Positions 25,273-34,193 of a stretch of 48,598 bases of DNA are shown piece by piece. How positions within the stretch are numbered: the first letter of the stretch is position 1; every line of letters begins with the position of its first letter. A program made the position numbers and the translations under genes. The DNA lies in the NCBI RefSeq assembly GCF_000425665.1, contig NZ_AUDW01000024.1:1-48598 (forward strand). Reading direction: 5' to 3'. This DNA is from Gemella cuniculi DSM 15828. GTDB lineage: Bacteria > Bacillota > Bacilli > Staphylococcales > Gemellaceae. The notes below the pieces were generated by a model. That model was not told the DNA's origin. It worked only from the letters and a program-made list of their open reading frames with translations, and made no database searches.

Positions 25273-26061
25273 CTACAACATATCCAAAGTTCCGTTTTTT
25301 ATAGCTGTTTTTTCCATAAATTTCAGCATAAATACTCCTAATGTTAGAAATATTCCAGCTAATATAAATTCTCCTCTTACTAGATAAATATTATCTATCA
25401 TTGATTCTCCTTGAACCAACTTTTGTGCTAACAGAATCGATCTCGTTAGTGGTAACATATAAGAAAATTGTTCTACTATGTGAGGAAGATTATTTACAGG
25501 GTAATTTGCTCCTGTAAATATTAATAATACTTTATCTAACGTATTGGTTACTAGATGTATCTCTGTTGTTAACAATATAAAGCATGAAAATAAAAATCCA
25601 AAACATGTTGATGAAAAAATCGCCAATATTAAAACCAAAACAAGTTCTATTATTTTTTGAGCAGTCCATAAAACTCCAATTAAAATACTTATCACACTTA
25701 CTCCAAAAATTATTGAAATAAAACTAATAAACATAGACGATATTGCACTAGAAAGTAATATTTCTGATATACTGGTTTTTGTTGCCAGCGTTAGAGCTAA
25801 TGTACCACTCATTCTTTCTCTTGCAAGTTGCAATCCTACTCTATAAATCGCTGAAAAAGAACTCGTTACTATTGCATTACTAATAATCCATTTTTCTACA
25901 TCTTCTGCACCGTAAACATAATATCCAACAAGAGAATAACACAGCATTTGCATCAACGGGAGTAGTAAATCAATGGTGAAAAAAGCTCGCCAATCATTTA
26001 AAACCGAAGACACTTTATACGAAAAACTAACTCTTCTAAAAAATCTTAAGACATTTTCCAT
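25273..26061 (-). CDS. ABC-2 type permease, second subunit
   Basis: The 262-residue membrane protein has about six helices and the ABC-2 motif LQLARERMSGTLALTLATKT. It is the last gene of a three-gene ABC-2 operon. The ATG at 26061 is chosen because GGAGGTG lies seven bases upstream and the preceding gene stops one base earlier; longer in-frame starts would overlap that gene by 60 bases. Two distinct permeases probably form a heterodimer with the ATPase. The substrate is unknown; drug or peptide export is the usual role. Confidence 0.85.
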   Translation of the reverse strand: MENVLRFFRRVSFSYKVSSVLNDWRAFFTIDLLLPLMQMLCYSLVGYYVYGAEDVEKWIISNAIVTSSFSAIYRVGLQLARERMSGTLALTLATKTSISEILLSSAISSMFISFISIIFGVSVISILIGVLWTAQKIIELVLVLILAIFSSTCFGFLFSCFILLTTEIHLVTNTLDKVLLIFTGANYPVNNLPHIVEQFSYMLPLTRSILLAQKLVQGESMIDNIYLVRGEFILAGIFLTLGVFMLKFMEKTAIKNGTLDML

Positions 26062-26062
26062 T

Positions 26063-26833
26063 CTAAAACACCTCCAAAGTCCCATTGATAACACACAATT
26101 TTTTAATCTTTCTAAATGAAACAATACTAATAATAAAGTAAATAACTGTTATAAAAATAAGTACTATTGCTATCTTTAATAATTGGTCATTGCTTCCACC
26201 TTGTATAGCTAATTTGAAGCCTTTCATCGCCCATGTAGGGCTAAGAAGATATGATATATATTGAACAAATCTAGGAAATATTGAAATTGGAAAAATCATT
26301 CCTGCTAATATTATTATTGGATAATCTATAACATTCATAAGAAGACTTATTTTTCTTGATAGGGTGAATAAACCTGCCATCATAAAGCCAATCGCTACCA
26401 TAGATATTATCATGAGCACTGTTATTAAAATAAAATAACTAAAATTTGCAAAAACTATCGGTATATTAAATAAAATTTTTACCGTCAGCATATTTAGACA
26501 AAAACTAAATATTCCCCACAATGTATTCCCTATTATCTTGCCAATAATAATATTTTCAAACCCTATAGGGGAGGTAAATATTATCGGCATCGTACCTAAC
26601 CATTTTTCTCTATCCATGTCACTTGCTGATGAAAAGCAGATACTTCCCCAAAACGTACTAATTCCCGCACCAATAAAGGCATAGAGCATAAAATCTTCTA
26701 CACTTCGGTTTCGATAAATCATCCCAAGTAAAAAACCACTTAATATCGGATTAATAAATACACAAAATCTGAACATTGGACGAGCTATTGATTGTTTCAT
26801 CTGAACTTTTGCACTCATAATAATTGCTCTCAT
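26063..26833 (-). CDS. ABC-2 type permease, first subunit
   Basis: The 256-residue protein has six hydrophobic segments, with the ABC-2 motif DMDREKWLGTMPIIFTSPIG after the second helix. It lies one base after the ATPase gene and one base before the second permease, so the three are co-translated. It ends KLCVINGTLEVF and its partner ends KTAIKNGTLDML, a shared C-terminal pattern that supports an old duplication. Confidence 0.85.
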   Translation of the reverse strand: MRAIIMSAKVQMKQSIARPMFRFCVFINPILSGFLLGMIYRNRSVEDFMLYAFIGAGISTFWGSICFSSASDMDREKWLGTMPIIFTSPIGFENIIIGKIIGNTLWGIFSFCLNMLTVKILFNIPIVFANFSYFILITVLMIISMVAIGFMMAGLFTLSRKISLLMNVIDYPIIILAGMIFPISIFPRFVQYISYLLSPTWAMKGFKLAIQGGSNDQLLKIAIVLIFITVIYFIISIVSFRKIKKLCVINGTLEVF

Positions 26834-26834
26834 A

Positions 26835-27650
26835 CTATTTCCCCTCCAGTAATTCTATATAAATATCCTCTAAAGTTATTTCTAAATTCTTCTTATTTTT
26901 TTCTTCTTGCTCTTTTTCTTTTTTAGCTTTTATTTCTTCTTTTCTTTCTCGAGAGATTAAGTTTTGAAGACCTACTACATCATCTAGTGCAATTATCTCT
27001 CCCTCATTTATTATCGCTATTCTATCACAAAGTTCTTCTGCTTCTGGCATATAGTGTGTCGTTATCAATACTGTTACACCTTCTTTTGCGAAATCCTTTA
27101 TTAACTCACGTAGTTCAACGGCACCTATTGGATCAAGACCAATACTAGGTTCATCTAAAAAAATTATTTTAGGATTATTTAATAAAGCACGAGCAATCTG
27201 TAATCTCTGTTTCATTCCTTTTGAAAAAGTTTCTACTCTCTTATCAATCACCTCACTTAACCCTACACGTGTTACTAAATCTTCTATAAGTCCTTTCTGT
27301 TCACCACGAGGAATTTTATAAAGGTCAGCAAAATATGCTAAATTATCTCTCGCAGTAAGTCTCCAATAAAGATTCCTTTCTCCTCCAAAAACAAAGCTAA
27401 TATGCTCTCGGACTTTTTTCGCTTCTGAAAAAGTATCAAAACCCAAGACTGTTGCTTTCCCCTCACTAGGTGCAAGCATCGTTGTTAAAATTTTTATAGT
27501 AGTAGTTTTCCCTGCACCATTAGGACCAAGAAGCCCAAAAACTTCTCCTTCTTTTACAGAAAAATCAATTCCTTTTAATGCAACAAACTCACCTTTTTTC
27601 GATTCTTTAAACGATCTTTTTAAATTTTTAACGGTAATTACATCAGACAT
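26835..27650 (-). CDS. ABC-2 transporter ATP-binding protein (DrrA/NatA-like)
   Basis: The 271-residue ATPase has Walker A GPNGAGKTT (about 40), signature FSKGMKQRLQIARAL, Walker B IIFLDEPSIGLDP and H-loop TTHYMPEAEEL. The C-terminus is unusually charged (a Lys/Glu run near 242-256) before ITLEDIYIELLEG. GAGGTGAG precedes the ATG. It heads a three-gene operon with two permeases; the class includes drug, sodium and peptide exporters. No regulator is adjacent, and the 27651-27854 region upstream shows no clear operator. Confidence 0.9.
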   Translation of the reverse strand: MSDVITVKNLKRSFKESKKGEFVALKGIDFSVKEGEVFGLLGPNGAGKTTTIKILTTMLAPSEGKATVLGFDTFSEAKKVREHISFVFGGERNLYWRLTARDNLAYFADLYKIPRGEQKGLIEDLVTRVGLSEVIDKRVETFSKGMKQRLQIARALLNNPKIIFLDEPSIGLDPIGAVELRELIKDFAKEGVTVLITTHYMPEAEELCDRIAIINEGEIIALDDVVGLQNLISRERKEEIKAKKEKEQEEKNKKNLEITLEDIYIELLEGK

Positions 27651-27854
27651 TTTCTCACCTCTAACAATCTTATTAAATTAGACAAAGCAATTCGTTCTTA
27701 TTCTACTGAATTAAATTGTTTGTAGTTCTTGTTTCGTTTTCTTTTGCTATTTCTATTCTTTTTATTTTTTCTAAATATATTTTTTAATATTCTTTGTTTA
27801 TATACTTAAACTATCATTTTATCTTTTCCTAATTATACACATATATTGAATTAT

Positions 27855-27894
27855 GGAAAAAAATTGATTTCTTTTATTAAATCAATTTTTTTCC
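27855..27894. terminator. Terminator after metY
   Basis: GGAAAAAAATTGATTT (27855-27870) pairs perfectly with AAATCAATTTTTTTCC (27879-27894) around an eight-base loop. It lies about 70 bases past the metY stop on the minus strand. Confidence 0.85.
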
Positions 27895-27965
27895 TGCACA
27901 ATTCATTACACAATCTTCCTTAACTTATTTATGTTTCACACAAAACATTCTTTGTTTATAATTTT

Positions 27966-29246
27966 CTAGATTTTTTCTAATGCTAATTTTAAATCTTCTA
28001 TTAGATCATCAATATTTTCTAATCCGACAGAAACTCTTATTTGTGATGGAGTTATTCCAGTAAATTCCAAATCTTCCTCACTTAATTGAGCATGGGTCGT
28101 AGAGTAGGGGTGTACTACCAAACTTTTTGCATCAGCAACGTTAGCTAAATTAGAAAATATTTCTAAACTATCTATAACTTTTCTTGCAGCTTGTTCACCT
28201 CCAACTACATCAAATGAGAATATTGAACCACTTCCTTTTGGTAAATATTTTTGTGAAAGTTCATAATATTTACTAGTAGGTAATCCTGGATAATTAACTT
28301 CAGCAACTTTTTCATGATTGGTTAAAAACTCTATGATTTTTTTCGTATTCGCAACATGACGCTCCACCCTTAGAGATAAAGTTTCTAAACCTTGAAGTAA
28401 TAAAAATGAATTAAATGGTGATAGCGCTGCCCCTGTATCACGGAGCAGTTGTGTTCTTACATTTGTTATAAATGCTGCCGCTCCACCATCTCGTGTATAA
28501 CTCAAATTATGGTAACTTGGATCCTCATCGACTAATTGTGGAAATTTTCCGCTGGCTTCCCAATCAAATTTTCCACTATCAACTATAACACCTCCAATAG
28601 AAGTCCCATGCCCACCAATGAATTTAGTTGCAGAGTGAACTACTATGTCAACTCCATGGCTAAATGCATTTATTAAGTACGGGCTTGCAAATGTATTATC
28701 CACCACCAAAGGAAGCTTATATTTATGAGCTATTTCAGACCATTTTTCTAAATCTGCAACATTGGCATGTGGATTCCCCAAAGTTTCTACAAAAAGCAAT
28801 CTTGTATCTTCTGATATTGCATTTTCAATTTCTTCAAAATTATCTGGATCAACAAATGTGGCATTTACTCCGTAGCGGGGTAGGGTAAGTTTTAATAAAT
28901 TATATGTTCCACCATAAATATTTTTTGACGAAACTATATGACTGCCTGCATGTGCTAAAGTTAAAAATGTATAAGTTAAAGCCGCCATTCCCGATGCTGT
29001 AGCTAAAGATCCAACACCGCCTTCTAGTGCGTTTATCCTTTCTTCAAAAACAGAAGTAGTCGGATTAGTTATACGTGTATAAATATTCCCAGATTTTCTT
29101 AACGCAAATAACTCTTCACCTTCAGTTGTATCATCAAAAACATAAGACGTTGTTTGATATATTGGCACTGCTCGTGATTTTGTTTCTTTGTCTACTGATT
29201 GTCCTGCATGTAATTGTAATGTTTCAAAACCAAATTTTCTTGTCAT
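27966..29246 (-). CDS. metY: O-acetylhomoserine sulfhydrylase (PLP-dependent)
   Basis: The 426-residue Cys/Met-metabolism PLP enzyme joins sulfide (or a thiol) to O-acetylhomoserine, giving homocysteine or methionine. The PLP lysine lies in VVHSATKFIGGHGTSIGGV (about 210); QTTSYVFDDTTEGE and RDTGAALSPFNSFLLLQGLE are typical of the sulfhydrylase branch, as is the length. ATG 29246 follows AAAAGAGG. An apparent longer frame upstream runs through the T-box and is not coding. The Met T-box upstream means expression rises when charged tRNA-Met is scarce. Confidence 0.93.
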   Translation of the reverse strand: MTRKFGFETLQLHAGQSVDKETKSRAVPIYQTTSYVFDDTTEGEELFALRKSGNIYTRITNPTTSVFEERINALEGGVGSLATASGMAALTYTFLTLAHAGSHIVSSKNIYGGTYNLLKLTLPRYGVNATFVDPDNFEEIENAISEDTRLLFVETLGNPHANVADLEKWSEIAHKYKLPLVVDNTFASPYLINAFSHGVDIVVHSATKFIGGHGTSIGGVIVDSGKFDWEASGKFPQLVDEDPSYHNLSYTRDGGAAAFITNVRTQLLRDTGAALSPFNSFLLLQGLETLSLRVERHVANTKKIIEFLTNHEKVAEVNYPGLPTSKYYELSQKYLPKGSGSIFSFDVVGGEQAARKVIDSLEIFSNLANVADAKSLVVHPYSTTHAQLSEEDLEFTGITPSQIRVSVGLENIDDLIEDLKLALEKI

Positions 29247-29319
29247 AAAATTTCCTCTTTTCTTTTTGTAGTTAACGTCTTTGTTTATATTTTGTATATA
29301 GATAATAATGTGTGATTTT

Positions 29320-29597
29320 TTATAAAAAATCACCCCTATTGCTAATGCAATAGAGGCGAGTACATTATTATTTCGCGTTACCACTCTACTTTATACTAAT
29401 CTTACGATTAATACCTTATCCAGTACAATTATACTGTGCGCTATATCGTGCAACAGACGTGTCTACCTATTAGATAAACAAAACTCTAAGACCATTTTCA
29501 ATTAATCCTTACTGCATTACTTCGCACCACCCAGTAACTCTCTGTTCTAGCTCGTTTTAATTTACTTATCTTTTCAACGTTTTTTATTAAATTAAAC
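29320..29597 (-). promoter_or_regulatory. Methionine T-box riboswitch controlling metY
   Basis: The minus strand shows a T-box leader: a long stem I region with the candidate Met specifier ATG (29495-29493, followed by G), the conserved T-box AGAGTGGTAACGCG (29387-29374) and a terminator CGCCTCTATTGC/GCAATAGGGGTG (29358-29331) with a following T-run. The antiterminator can form by AGAG/CUCU and GCG/CGC pairing. UGGU in the bulge fits the discriminator A of tRNA-Met. The box is slightly unusual (TAACGCG rather than ACCGCG). Confidence 0.88.
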
Positions 29598-29599
29598 TA

Positions 29600-29628
29600 A
29601 TTGTACCTCTATTTATTTTATTTGTCAA
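29600..29628 (-). promoter_or_regulatory. Promoter of the metY T-box transcript
   Basis: On the minus strand TTGACA (29628-29623), 17 bases and TACAAT (29605-29600) form a near-consensus promoter just before the T-box leader. Confidence 0.85.
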
Positions 29629-29829
29629 TAATTTTTTGAAAAATTTTATATTAAATTCCGTCCCGCTATAAAAATAAACAATATAAAAATATAAAATTAT
29701 TTCAATTTACTATCGTTTTTTATAAAAAATATTTTTAGAAATTTTTACGTTATTTTAATTTTACGTTATAAAATTTTTACTTCATTCAGAATCATCAAAA
29801 TTAAGGAGAAAAAATAATAACCAATTTTT

Positions 29830-30112
29830 CCTAAGAACACGAACACTTGCTTCCAAATCTTTCACTAGATTAATTCTTGAGATAACTGTGCATACACTAT
29901 TCGTACGAGACAGTTATAAGATCTCCAATGAATAAAACTATAAAAAATCTTACTGGATACTTAAACAAGAGCTACTTTAATCTAAAAGAATTTGCCCGAA
30001 AATTCGTCAGCAGTTACTGAAGAATTGCTTCATAACATTATTACTAAAAATTCTAACATACTACGTAATTTACGATTTTTGAGTTACTCACTTTACCTTA
30101 TTTTTTTAGAAT
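29830..30112. repeat. Composite intergenic repeat, copy 1 (upstream of the GNAT gene)
   Basis: The segment contains GTGCATACACTATTCGTACG, then TTATAAGATCT, then GAATTGCTTCATAACATT and TTTTTGAGTTACTC. The same blocks recur in the same order, diverged, at 30690-30905. The left block also resembles copy A at 22030-22110. The whole segment has no intact open frame. Confidence 0.5.
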
Positions 30113-30192
30113 GATATAATTAAGAAAAAAGCAATATACCAATTTTTAAAATTATCATGTAGTATATTTAATAATTGGTAGAGGAGGTTAAT

Positions 30193-30474
30193 ATGGAATT
30201 TATTAAAACTGAGAATGGTTTTGCTAAATACGACGAGGAAGGGAAATTAATTGCCGAAATCACTTATGCTTCTACATCTGATCCAAATGTCGTTGAAGCT
30301 AATCATACATTTGTCGATTCATCACTTCGAGGTCAAGGCGTTGCTGGAAAGCTATTAAATACTCTTGTTAATGATATGAATAAACAAAACAAAAAAATTA
30401 AAGCTACTTGCTCTTATGTCGTAAAAAAATTCGAAGAGGACTCTTCTTACGACTTTATAAATGCTGAAAAATAG
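30193..30474 (+). CDS. Small GNAT-family N-acetyltransferase (YjdJ-like)
   Basis: The 93-residue protein is the short GNAT type of COG2388: EANHTFVDSSLRGQGVAGKLL contains the acetyl-CoA-binding R-G-Q-G-V-A-G loop, and the C-terminal KIKATCSYVVKKFEE is typical. These mini-GNATs are cytoplasmic and their substrates are mostly unknown. The ATG at 30193 follows GAGGAGG; the in-frame start 18 bases earlier overlaps that site. The gene is alone, flanked on both sides by diverged copies of an intergenic repeat. Confidence 0.85.
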   Translation: MEFIKTENGFAKYDEEGKLIAEITYASTSDPNVVEANHTFVDSSLRGQGVAGKLLNTLVNDMNKQNKKIKATCSYVVKKFEEDSSYDFINAEK

Positions 30475-30656
30475 CTTTCCAAACAAAAAAAGAGTGACAG
30501 GTTGTTGGAAACAACTCAAGAGGAAGAAAATTTTTAAAAATCTCACAAAATAACCTATATGCAGTAGTTTATTGATATCAAAATTTACTTTACAAAAATC
30601 TTTTTTGATATATAAGTAAACTGTGTAGCGGGGCTCGACAAAATTATTAAGAAATT

Positions 30657-30694
30657 GCAACTATAATTTTAAAGAAAAGATTATAGTTGCTTTT
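30657..30694 (+). terminator. Terminator hairpin downstream of the GNAT gene
   Basis: GCAACTATAAT (30657-30667) pairs with ATTATAGTTGC (30680-30690), followed by TTTT. It is preceded by TAGCGGGGCTCGACAAAATT (about 30626-30645), similar to a segment in reverse near 29645-29670. Confidence 0.7.
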
Positions 30695-30905
30695 GCATAC
30701 ACTACGTTGTATAAGTTGAACAATAAGATTTTTCCGCATTATTTTTCTCTTTAAAAATCTTATCAATCATTTAAAACAACACTCACTTAAATCTTAGACA
30801 TTTACGGTGTGAAAATTTGTTACTAGTCATCGAAAGAATTCTTCATAATATTTATAATTCTAGCGTACATCCTAACTCACAATTTCGAGTCTCCTCCTCA
30901 AACAG
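30690..30905. repeat. Composite intergenic repeat, copy 2 (downstream of the GNAT gene)
   Basis: TTGCATACACTACGTTGTAT, then TAAGATTTTTCC, then GAAAGAATTCTTCATAATATT and AATTTCGAGTCTCC repeat the blocks of 29830-30112 in the same order and orientation. A hairpin with arms around AATAGCT/AGCTATT (about 30911-30948) and a T-run follows. No intact frame is present between 30475 and 31057. Confidence 0.5.
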
Positions 30906-31057
30906 TCTAGAATAGCTAAAAGCTGATTTCTATCTTGCTAAGCTATTTTTTATTTTATAAAGAATCTTTAAGCACAAAAAAGTTCGTAAATAATATCATA
31001 AAAAATTATCCTTAACTAAAAACTCCTTCTTTTTCTTTTTTTATTCTATAAACATAA

Positions 31058-31095
31058 AAACAAAGAAATATTTTTATTATTTCTTTGTTTATTTT
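31058..31095 (-). terminator. Terminator of the DUF3290-DUF421 operon
   Basis: AAACAAAGAAATA (31058-31070) pairs with TATTTCTTTGTTT (31078-31090); A/T tracts flank both sides. It lies about 80 bases past the DUF421 stop. Confidence 0.75.
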
Positions 31096-31168
31096 TCTGT
31101 ATTTATTTTTTAAATTTTCATTTATTTTTATTTTTGTTTTATATGAAACATTTTTTCTGCCATACTTA

Positions 31169-31801
31169 TTAATACTCCACTATATGTAGTACTCCGCTAT
31201 CATATTCTGCTAAAAATATTTTTGATGTATCTTCATACCCCATTTCTTTTAACGTTTCTCTTAACCAATCTTCCGTTCTATCCATCGATTCCAACGTATT
31301 ATGTTGAATTGTTCCATCAGTTATTACTGGATATTTTGGGTTTTCTTCTCCTTGTTGAACAATTATTAACTGTCCATTTTGTTCAAGAACTGCTCGTTTT
31401 ACCTTTTTTATACTATACACTCCTTGCGTACGTAATTTAAAGGCTATATCTTGTGCTGTTAATCCTGCTTTTCTAGTTATTTCTACATCTATCTTTCCAT
31501 TTTTTATAACGGTTGTCGGTTGTCCATCAACTATTTTTTTAAATTGTGAACTATTAGTTTTTAACCATTTTAAAGCTAACACCAATATTATCCATATTAA
31601 TAATATATTAAAATATTGCAAAATAGAAATTGATGGACTATAAATTACACCTCCTATAATACCTCCAAGTACATAATTTTGTACCTGATCGCTAGCTGAG
31701 GTTGGTGCCAAATTCCCTTTTCCTGAGATATTTATTACTAATATTAGCGATACTAATCCTAAAGCAAGTTTTATTGCTATTTCCACATAAGATAACTGCA
31801 T
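31169..31801 (-). CDS. DUF421 (YetF-like) membrane protein
   Basis: The 210-residue protein has three N-terminal helices (about 5-23, 42-60, 64-82) and a soluble C-terminal domain with the DUF421 pattern (PTTVIKNGKIDVEITRKAGLT..., KRAVLEQNGQLIIVQ). YetF proteins are membrane proteins of poorly known role, linked in Bacillus to spore or envelope traits. It overlaps the stop of the DUF3290 gene by one base (TAATG), a pairing seen often in lactic acid bacteria. Confidence 0.88.
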   Translation of the reverse strand: MQLSYVEIAIKLALGLVSLILVINISGKGNLAPTSASDQVQNYVLGGIIGGVIYSPSISILQYFNILLIWIILVLALKWLKTNSSQFKKIVDGQPTTVIKNGKIDVEITRKAGLTAQDIAFKLRTQGVYSIKKVKRAVLEQNGQLIIVQQGEENPKYPVITDGTIQHNTLESMDRTEDWLRETLKEMGYEDTSKIFLAEYDSGVLHIVEY

Positions 31802-32253
31802 TATTTAAAAACCTCCACCTTTTCTACTATAGGATCTACTAATTCTATTTTTTCTAACAAATAATCATCCTTTTTCCCACTGCTTATAACTCTATAATAA
31901 GCATCATCAATTTTTACAAATGAATTTTCTATAGACGCCTCACTATTAATATATATCGTCTCTTTATCGATTTTTAGATGATTAGCTATATTTTCTATGA
32001 ACTTTACTGAACTTTTATATTGATCTGTTGAAATGCTTGATTTTTGATAACTACTAACTTCTATACCAACTAAAAGAAATATTCCAAATATAAAAATTAT
32101 TGCTAATTCTCTATATTTACTATCTTGCTTATTTCGATAGTATTTAAATAGAGAAAATATCAAAAATAAAACCAGTATTCCTCCTAATATAAATTCCATC
32201 ATATTACTTTGTTCTACCTTGCTTAGTAGATATTTATAAGAATAAAATTTCAA
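31801..32253 (-). CDS. DUF3290 membrane protein
   Basis: The 150-residue protein has two helices (about 20-38 and 48-66) and a small outer or inner C-terminal domain. The N-terminal FYSYKYLLSK and the KYYRNKQDSKYRELAIIFIF segment fit DUF3290, whose genes regularly precede DUF421 genes. The TTG start is kept because the family's N-terminus matches from there and GGAAAGGA lies about ten bases upstream; later ATGs lack a ribosome site. The 32254-32546 gap upstream is AT-rich, with no clear operator. Confidence 0.82.
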   Translation of the reverse strand: MKFYSYKYLLSKVEQSNMMEFILGGILVLFLIFSLFKYYRNKQDSKYRELAIIFIFGIFLLVGIEVSSYQKSSISTDQYKSSVKFIENIANHLKIDKETIYINSEASIENSFVKIDDAYYRVISSGKKDDYLLEKIELVDPIVEKVEVFK

Positions 32254-32546
32254 TTTATAACATTCCTTTCCTTAATATACTTTATACCATTTTAATACCA
32301 GAGTTATTGTTTGTACATATTTATTTTAATTTTTTTCAAAATAACACCTAGTTTTAGCAAAGTTTTATTATTTTTGTTTATCATGTATTACCAAAAATAT
32401 TTTTATTATTATACAAATTTTATTGATTTTAATATTTCTAAAAATAAATAAAGATATTTTTATTGTTTTATTAACAAAAAATTTTTTTATTAAAAATAAC
32501 GATATATATTTAATAATTTTTAAAATTATTAAAAGAAACTAAACAC

Positions 32547-32577
32547 AAAAAAGGACAGCTAAATTAGCTGCCTTTTT
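32547..32577 (-). terminator. Terminator of the Rrf2 operon
   Basis: AAAAGG-CAGCTAA pairs with TTAGCTG-CCTTTT (each arm with one unpaired base) around a short loop, with a T-run on either strand. It lies about 100 bases past the Rrf2 gene. Confidence 0.75.
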
Positions 32578-32679
32578 CACATGCTACATCTTTTATTTTT
32601 AATAAACCTTTGCTAATTCTTTTTTTCAAATTCACTTAAATTTTTTGTTAATTAAACTCTGTTTTTACATGACTATTTT

Positions 32680-33144
32680 TTATCTATATTTATCGTTCCA
32701 ATCAATTACGCCATTCTCATATACATCTTTTTGAAGTAAATCTGATATTTTTAAAGTTTCTAACTCTTTATAAAAAGCTTCTAATCCGTTTTCTAATGTT
32801 GTTTTAACTTTATTTTCAGCCTCATAAACATGTTCTTCTTCTTCATAAACTTGATGCGCTATATGTTTAAACTCTAAAACATCTGCATGAATTTCTAAAG
32901 CGAAAAAAATATCTTTTAATGTAATATCATTTACCGGTTTTGCTAATTGGTATCCTCCTATTTTACTCGCGTTTGATGACACCAATCCTGCTTTTGATAA
33001 TTTATTCAAAACTTTTTTTAAATATGAATCTGATACTTGTAATACCTGACTAAGTATATGACTTTTAATGGGCTTATGTTCTTTTTGAAGAGCTAACATT
33101 GTAATAACATATGTTGCTTGCTCTAGACTTTTATTTAATTTCAT
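32680..33144 (-). CDS. Rrf2-family transcriptional regulator without cysteines
   Basis: The 154-residue regulator has a winged helix (KSHILSQVLQVSDSYLKKVL, then NKLSKAGLVSSNASKIGGYQLAK) and an acidic C-terminal helix region. It has no Cys at all, so it cannot hold the iron-sulfur cluster of IscR or NsrR and belongs with the YwnA-like branch. It is the last gene of a four-gene operon, directly abutting the SRPBCC gene, and likely controls the operon promoter near 35100-35128, which carries dyad sequences. Confidence 0.87.
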   Translation of the reverse strand: MKLNKSLEQATYVITMLALQKEHKPIKSHILSQVLQVSDSYLKKVLNKLSKAGLVSSNASKIGGYQLAKPVNDITLKDIFFALEIHADVLEFKHIAHQVYEEEEHVYEAENKVKTTLENGLEAFYKELETLKISDLLQKDVYENGVIDWNDKYR

Positions 33145-33597
33145 TTATTCCTCCATTGATTTTTCCAACTCTTTTTTTCCAGCAGTTAAAATAGTTTTAT
33201 ATAATGTTTTCGCCATTTTTCCTGCTAGACGGTTAGCTAATTTTTTCCCAACAGGTGTTGGAACTTCTATCTCAATTATCCAAGTTACCTTGGTTGTTTT
33301 TTCATCTATTTTTTTAAAGGCGATTTCTGTAAAATCTTGGCGAACAGTTGGAAAAGAGCGATTTACTTTATAACGAATATAAATATCCTTTTTTACATCT
33401 GTTATTTCCTCAAAATACCAACCAGCTATCATAATAATATCACGTTGTGAACCTTTTATCCATTTACTAGATTTTTTTCTCCAATCTGCCTTAAAGACAA
33501 TAGGGGACTTTATAAAGTTTTCTGACTTAAAAAACCAAGAGAAAACTTGTGGAGTAGGTGCTTTTATTTCTTGAGTAATTTCTACACGTTCTATCAT
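33145..33597 (-). CDS. SRPBCC (START-like) family protein
   Basis: The 150-residue protein begins VEITQEIKAPTPQVFSWFFK and contains VTWIIEIEVPTPVGKKLANR, matching polyketide-cyclase/SRPBCC proteins that form a hydrophobic pocket for a ligand. The ligand is unknown. It lies four bases after the NAD(P)-dependent epimerase gene and touches the Rrf2 gene, so it is part of the same transcript and its ligand may relate to the signal sensed by Rrf2. Confidence 0.8.
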   Translation of the reverse strand: MIERVEITQEIKAPTPQVFSWFFKSENFIKSPIVFKADWRKKSSKWIKGSQRDIIMIAGWYFEEITDVKKDIYIRYKVNRSFPTVRQDFTEIAFKKIDEKTTKVTWIIEIEVPTPVGKKLANRLAGKMAKTLYKTILTAGKKELEKSMEE

Positions 33598-33601
33598 TAT
33601 C

Positions 33602-34171
33602 TTACTTTACCATTTTAGAAACAAGCTCGTCTGCTACATCACTCACTTGAACTGGTTTCATATTTTTAATGAATATTCCTAAACATTTGAATATAGGAAT
33701 CATTTTAGCTAAAGCATCGCTACGACCATTTCCATAAACAACAGTTGGCTCAACAATTTCTGTACGAATACCACTGACACGCAATTTTTCTGCTATACGT
33801 TTTTTTCCTTCCAGGAATTTTTTAGGGCCTAAAAGATCACCAATAAACCCCATTGCTTTTACTTGATTTGCTTTTGCTATTTGCAGCATGACTTCTGCTG
33901 GTTTATCATTTACTTGTTTAAAAGCTTCATCATCACTTTCAGGTCGTCCAACAAAATCTACAATATAGTCTATTTTTTCTGGTAATTTACTTGCTACTTC
34001 TTCATAATTTGTTACATCTGCTGCTATATTTTTTATGCGATCATCATTTAAATCATTTTTTCCTGAACGAGACACTACATAAAATACCGCACTAGAATCT
34101 TTTTTCATCCAAGATTCTGTTACATTTCTTCCTATATATCCATTTCCACCTAATAATACTACGTTTGTCAT
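33602..34171 (-). CDS. NAD(P)-binding epimerase/NmrA-like protein
   Basis: The 189-residue Rossmann-fold protein has the dinucleotide motif GGNGYIG at residues 8-14 and the atypical-SDR segment IRTEIVEPTVVYGNGRSDAL. It is shorter than typical epimerases, like NmrA or YwnB-type proteins. A YwnB-like gene beside a YwnA-like Rrf2 regulator is a known arrangement in Bacillales. The substrate is unknown; quinone or electrophile metabolism is a guess from context. The gap to the upstream gene is 22 bases. Confidence 0.82.
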   Translation of the reverse strand: MTNVVLLGGNGYIGRNVTESWMKKDSSAVFYVVSRSGKNDLNDDRIKNIAADVTNYEEVASKLPEKIDYIVDFVGRPESDDEAFKQVNDKPAEVMLQIAKANQVKAMGFIGDLLGPKKFLEGKKRIAEKLRVSGIRTEIVEPTVVYGNGRSDALAKMIPIFKCLGIFIKNMKPVQVSDVADELVSKMVK

Positions 34172-34193
34172 TATTTTTTACCTTCTTTCTTTT

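Noticed and set aside
29247..29384. 46-codon N-terminal extension of metY
   Set aside because: The extension runs through the T-box terminator and lacks a ribosome site; the MTRKF start has one and fits the family's length.
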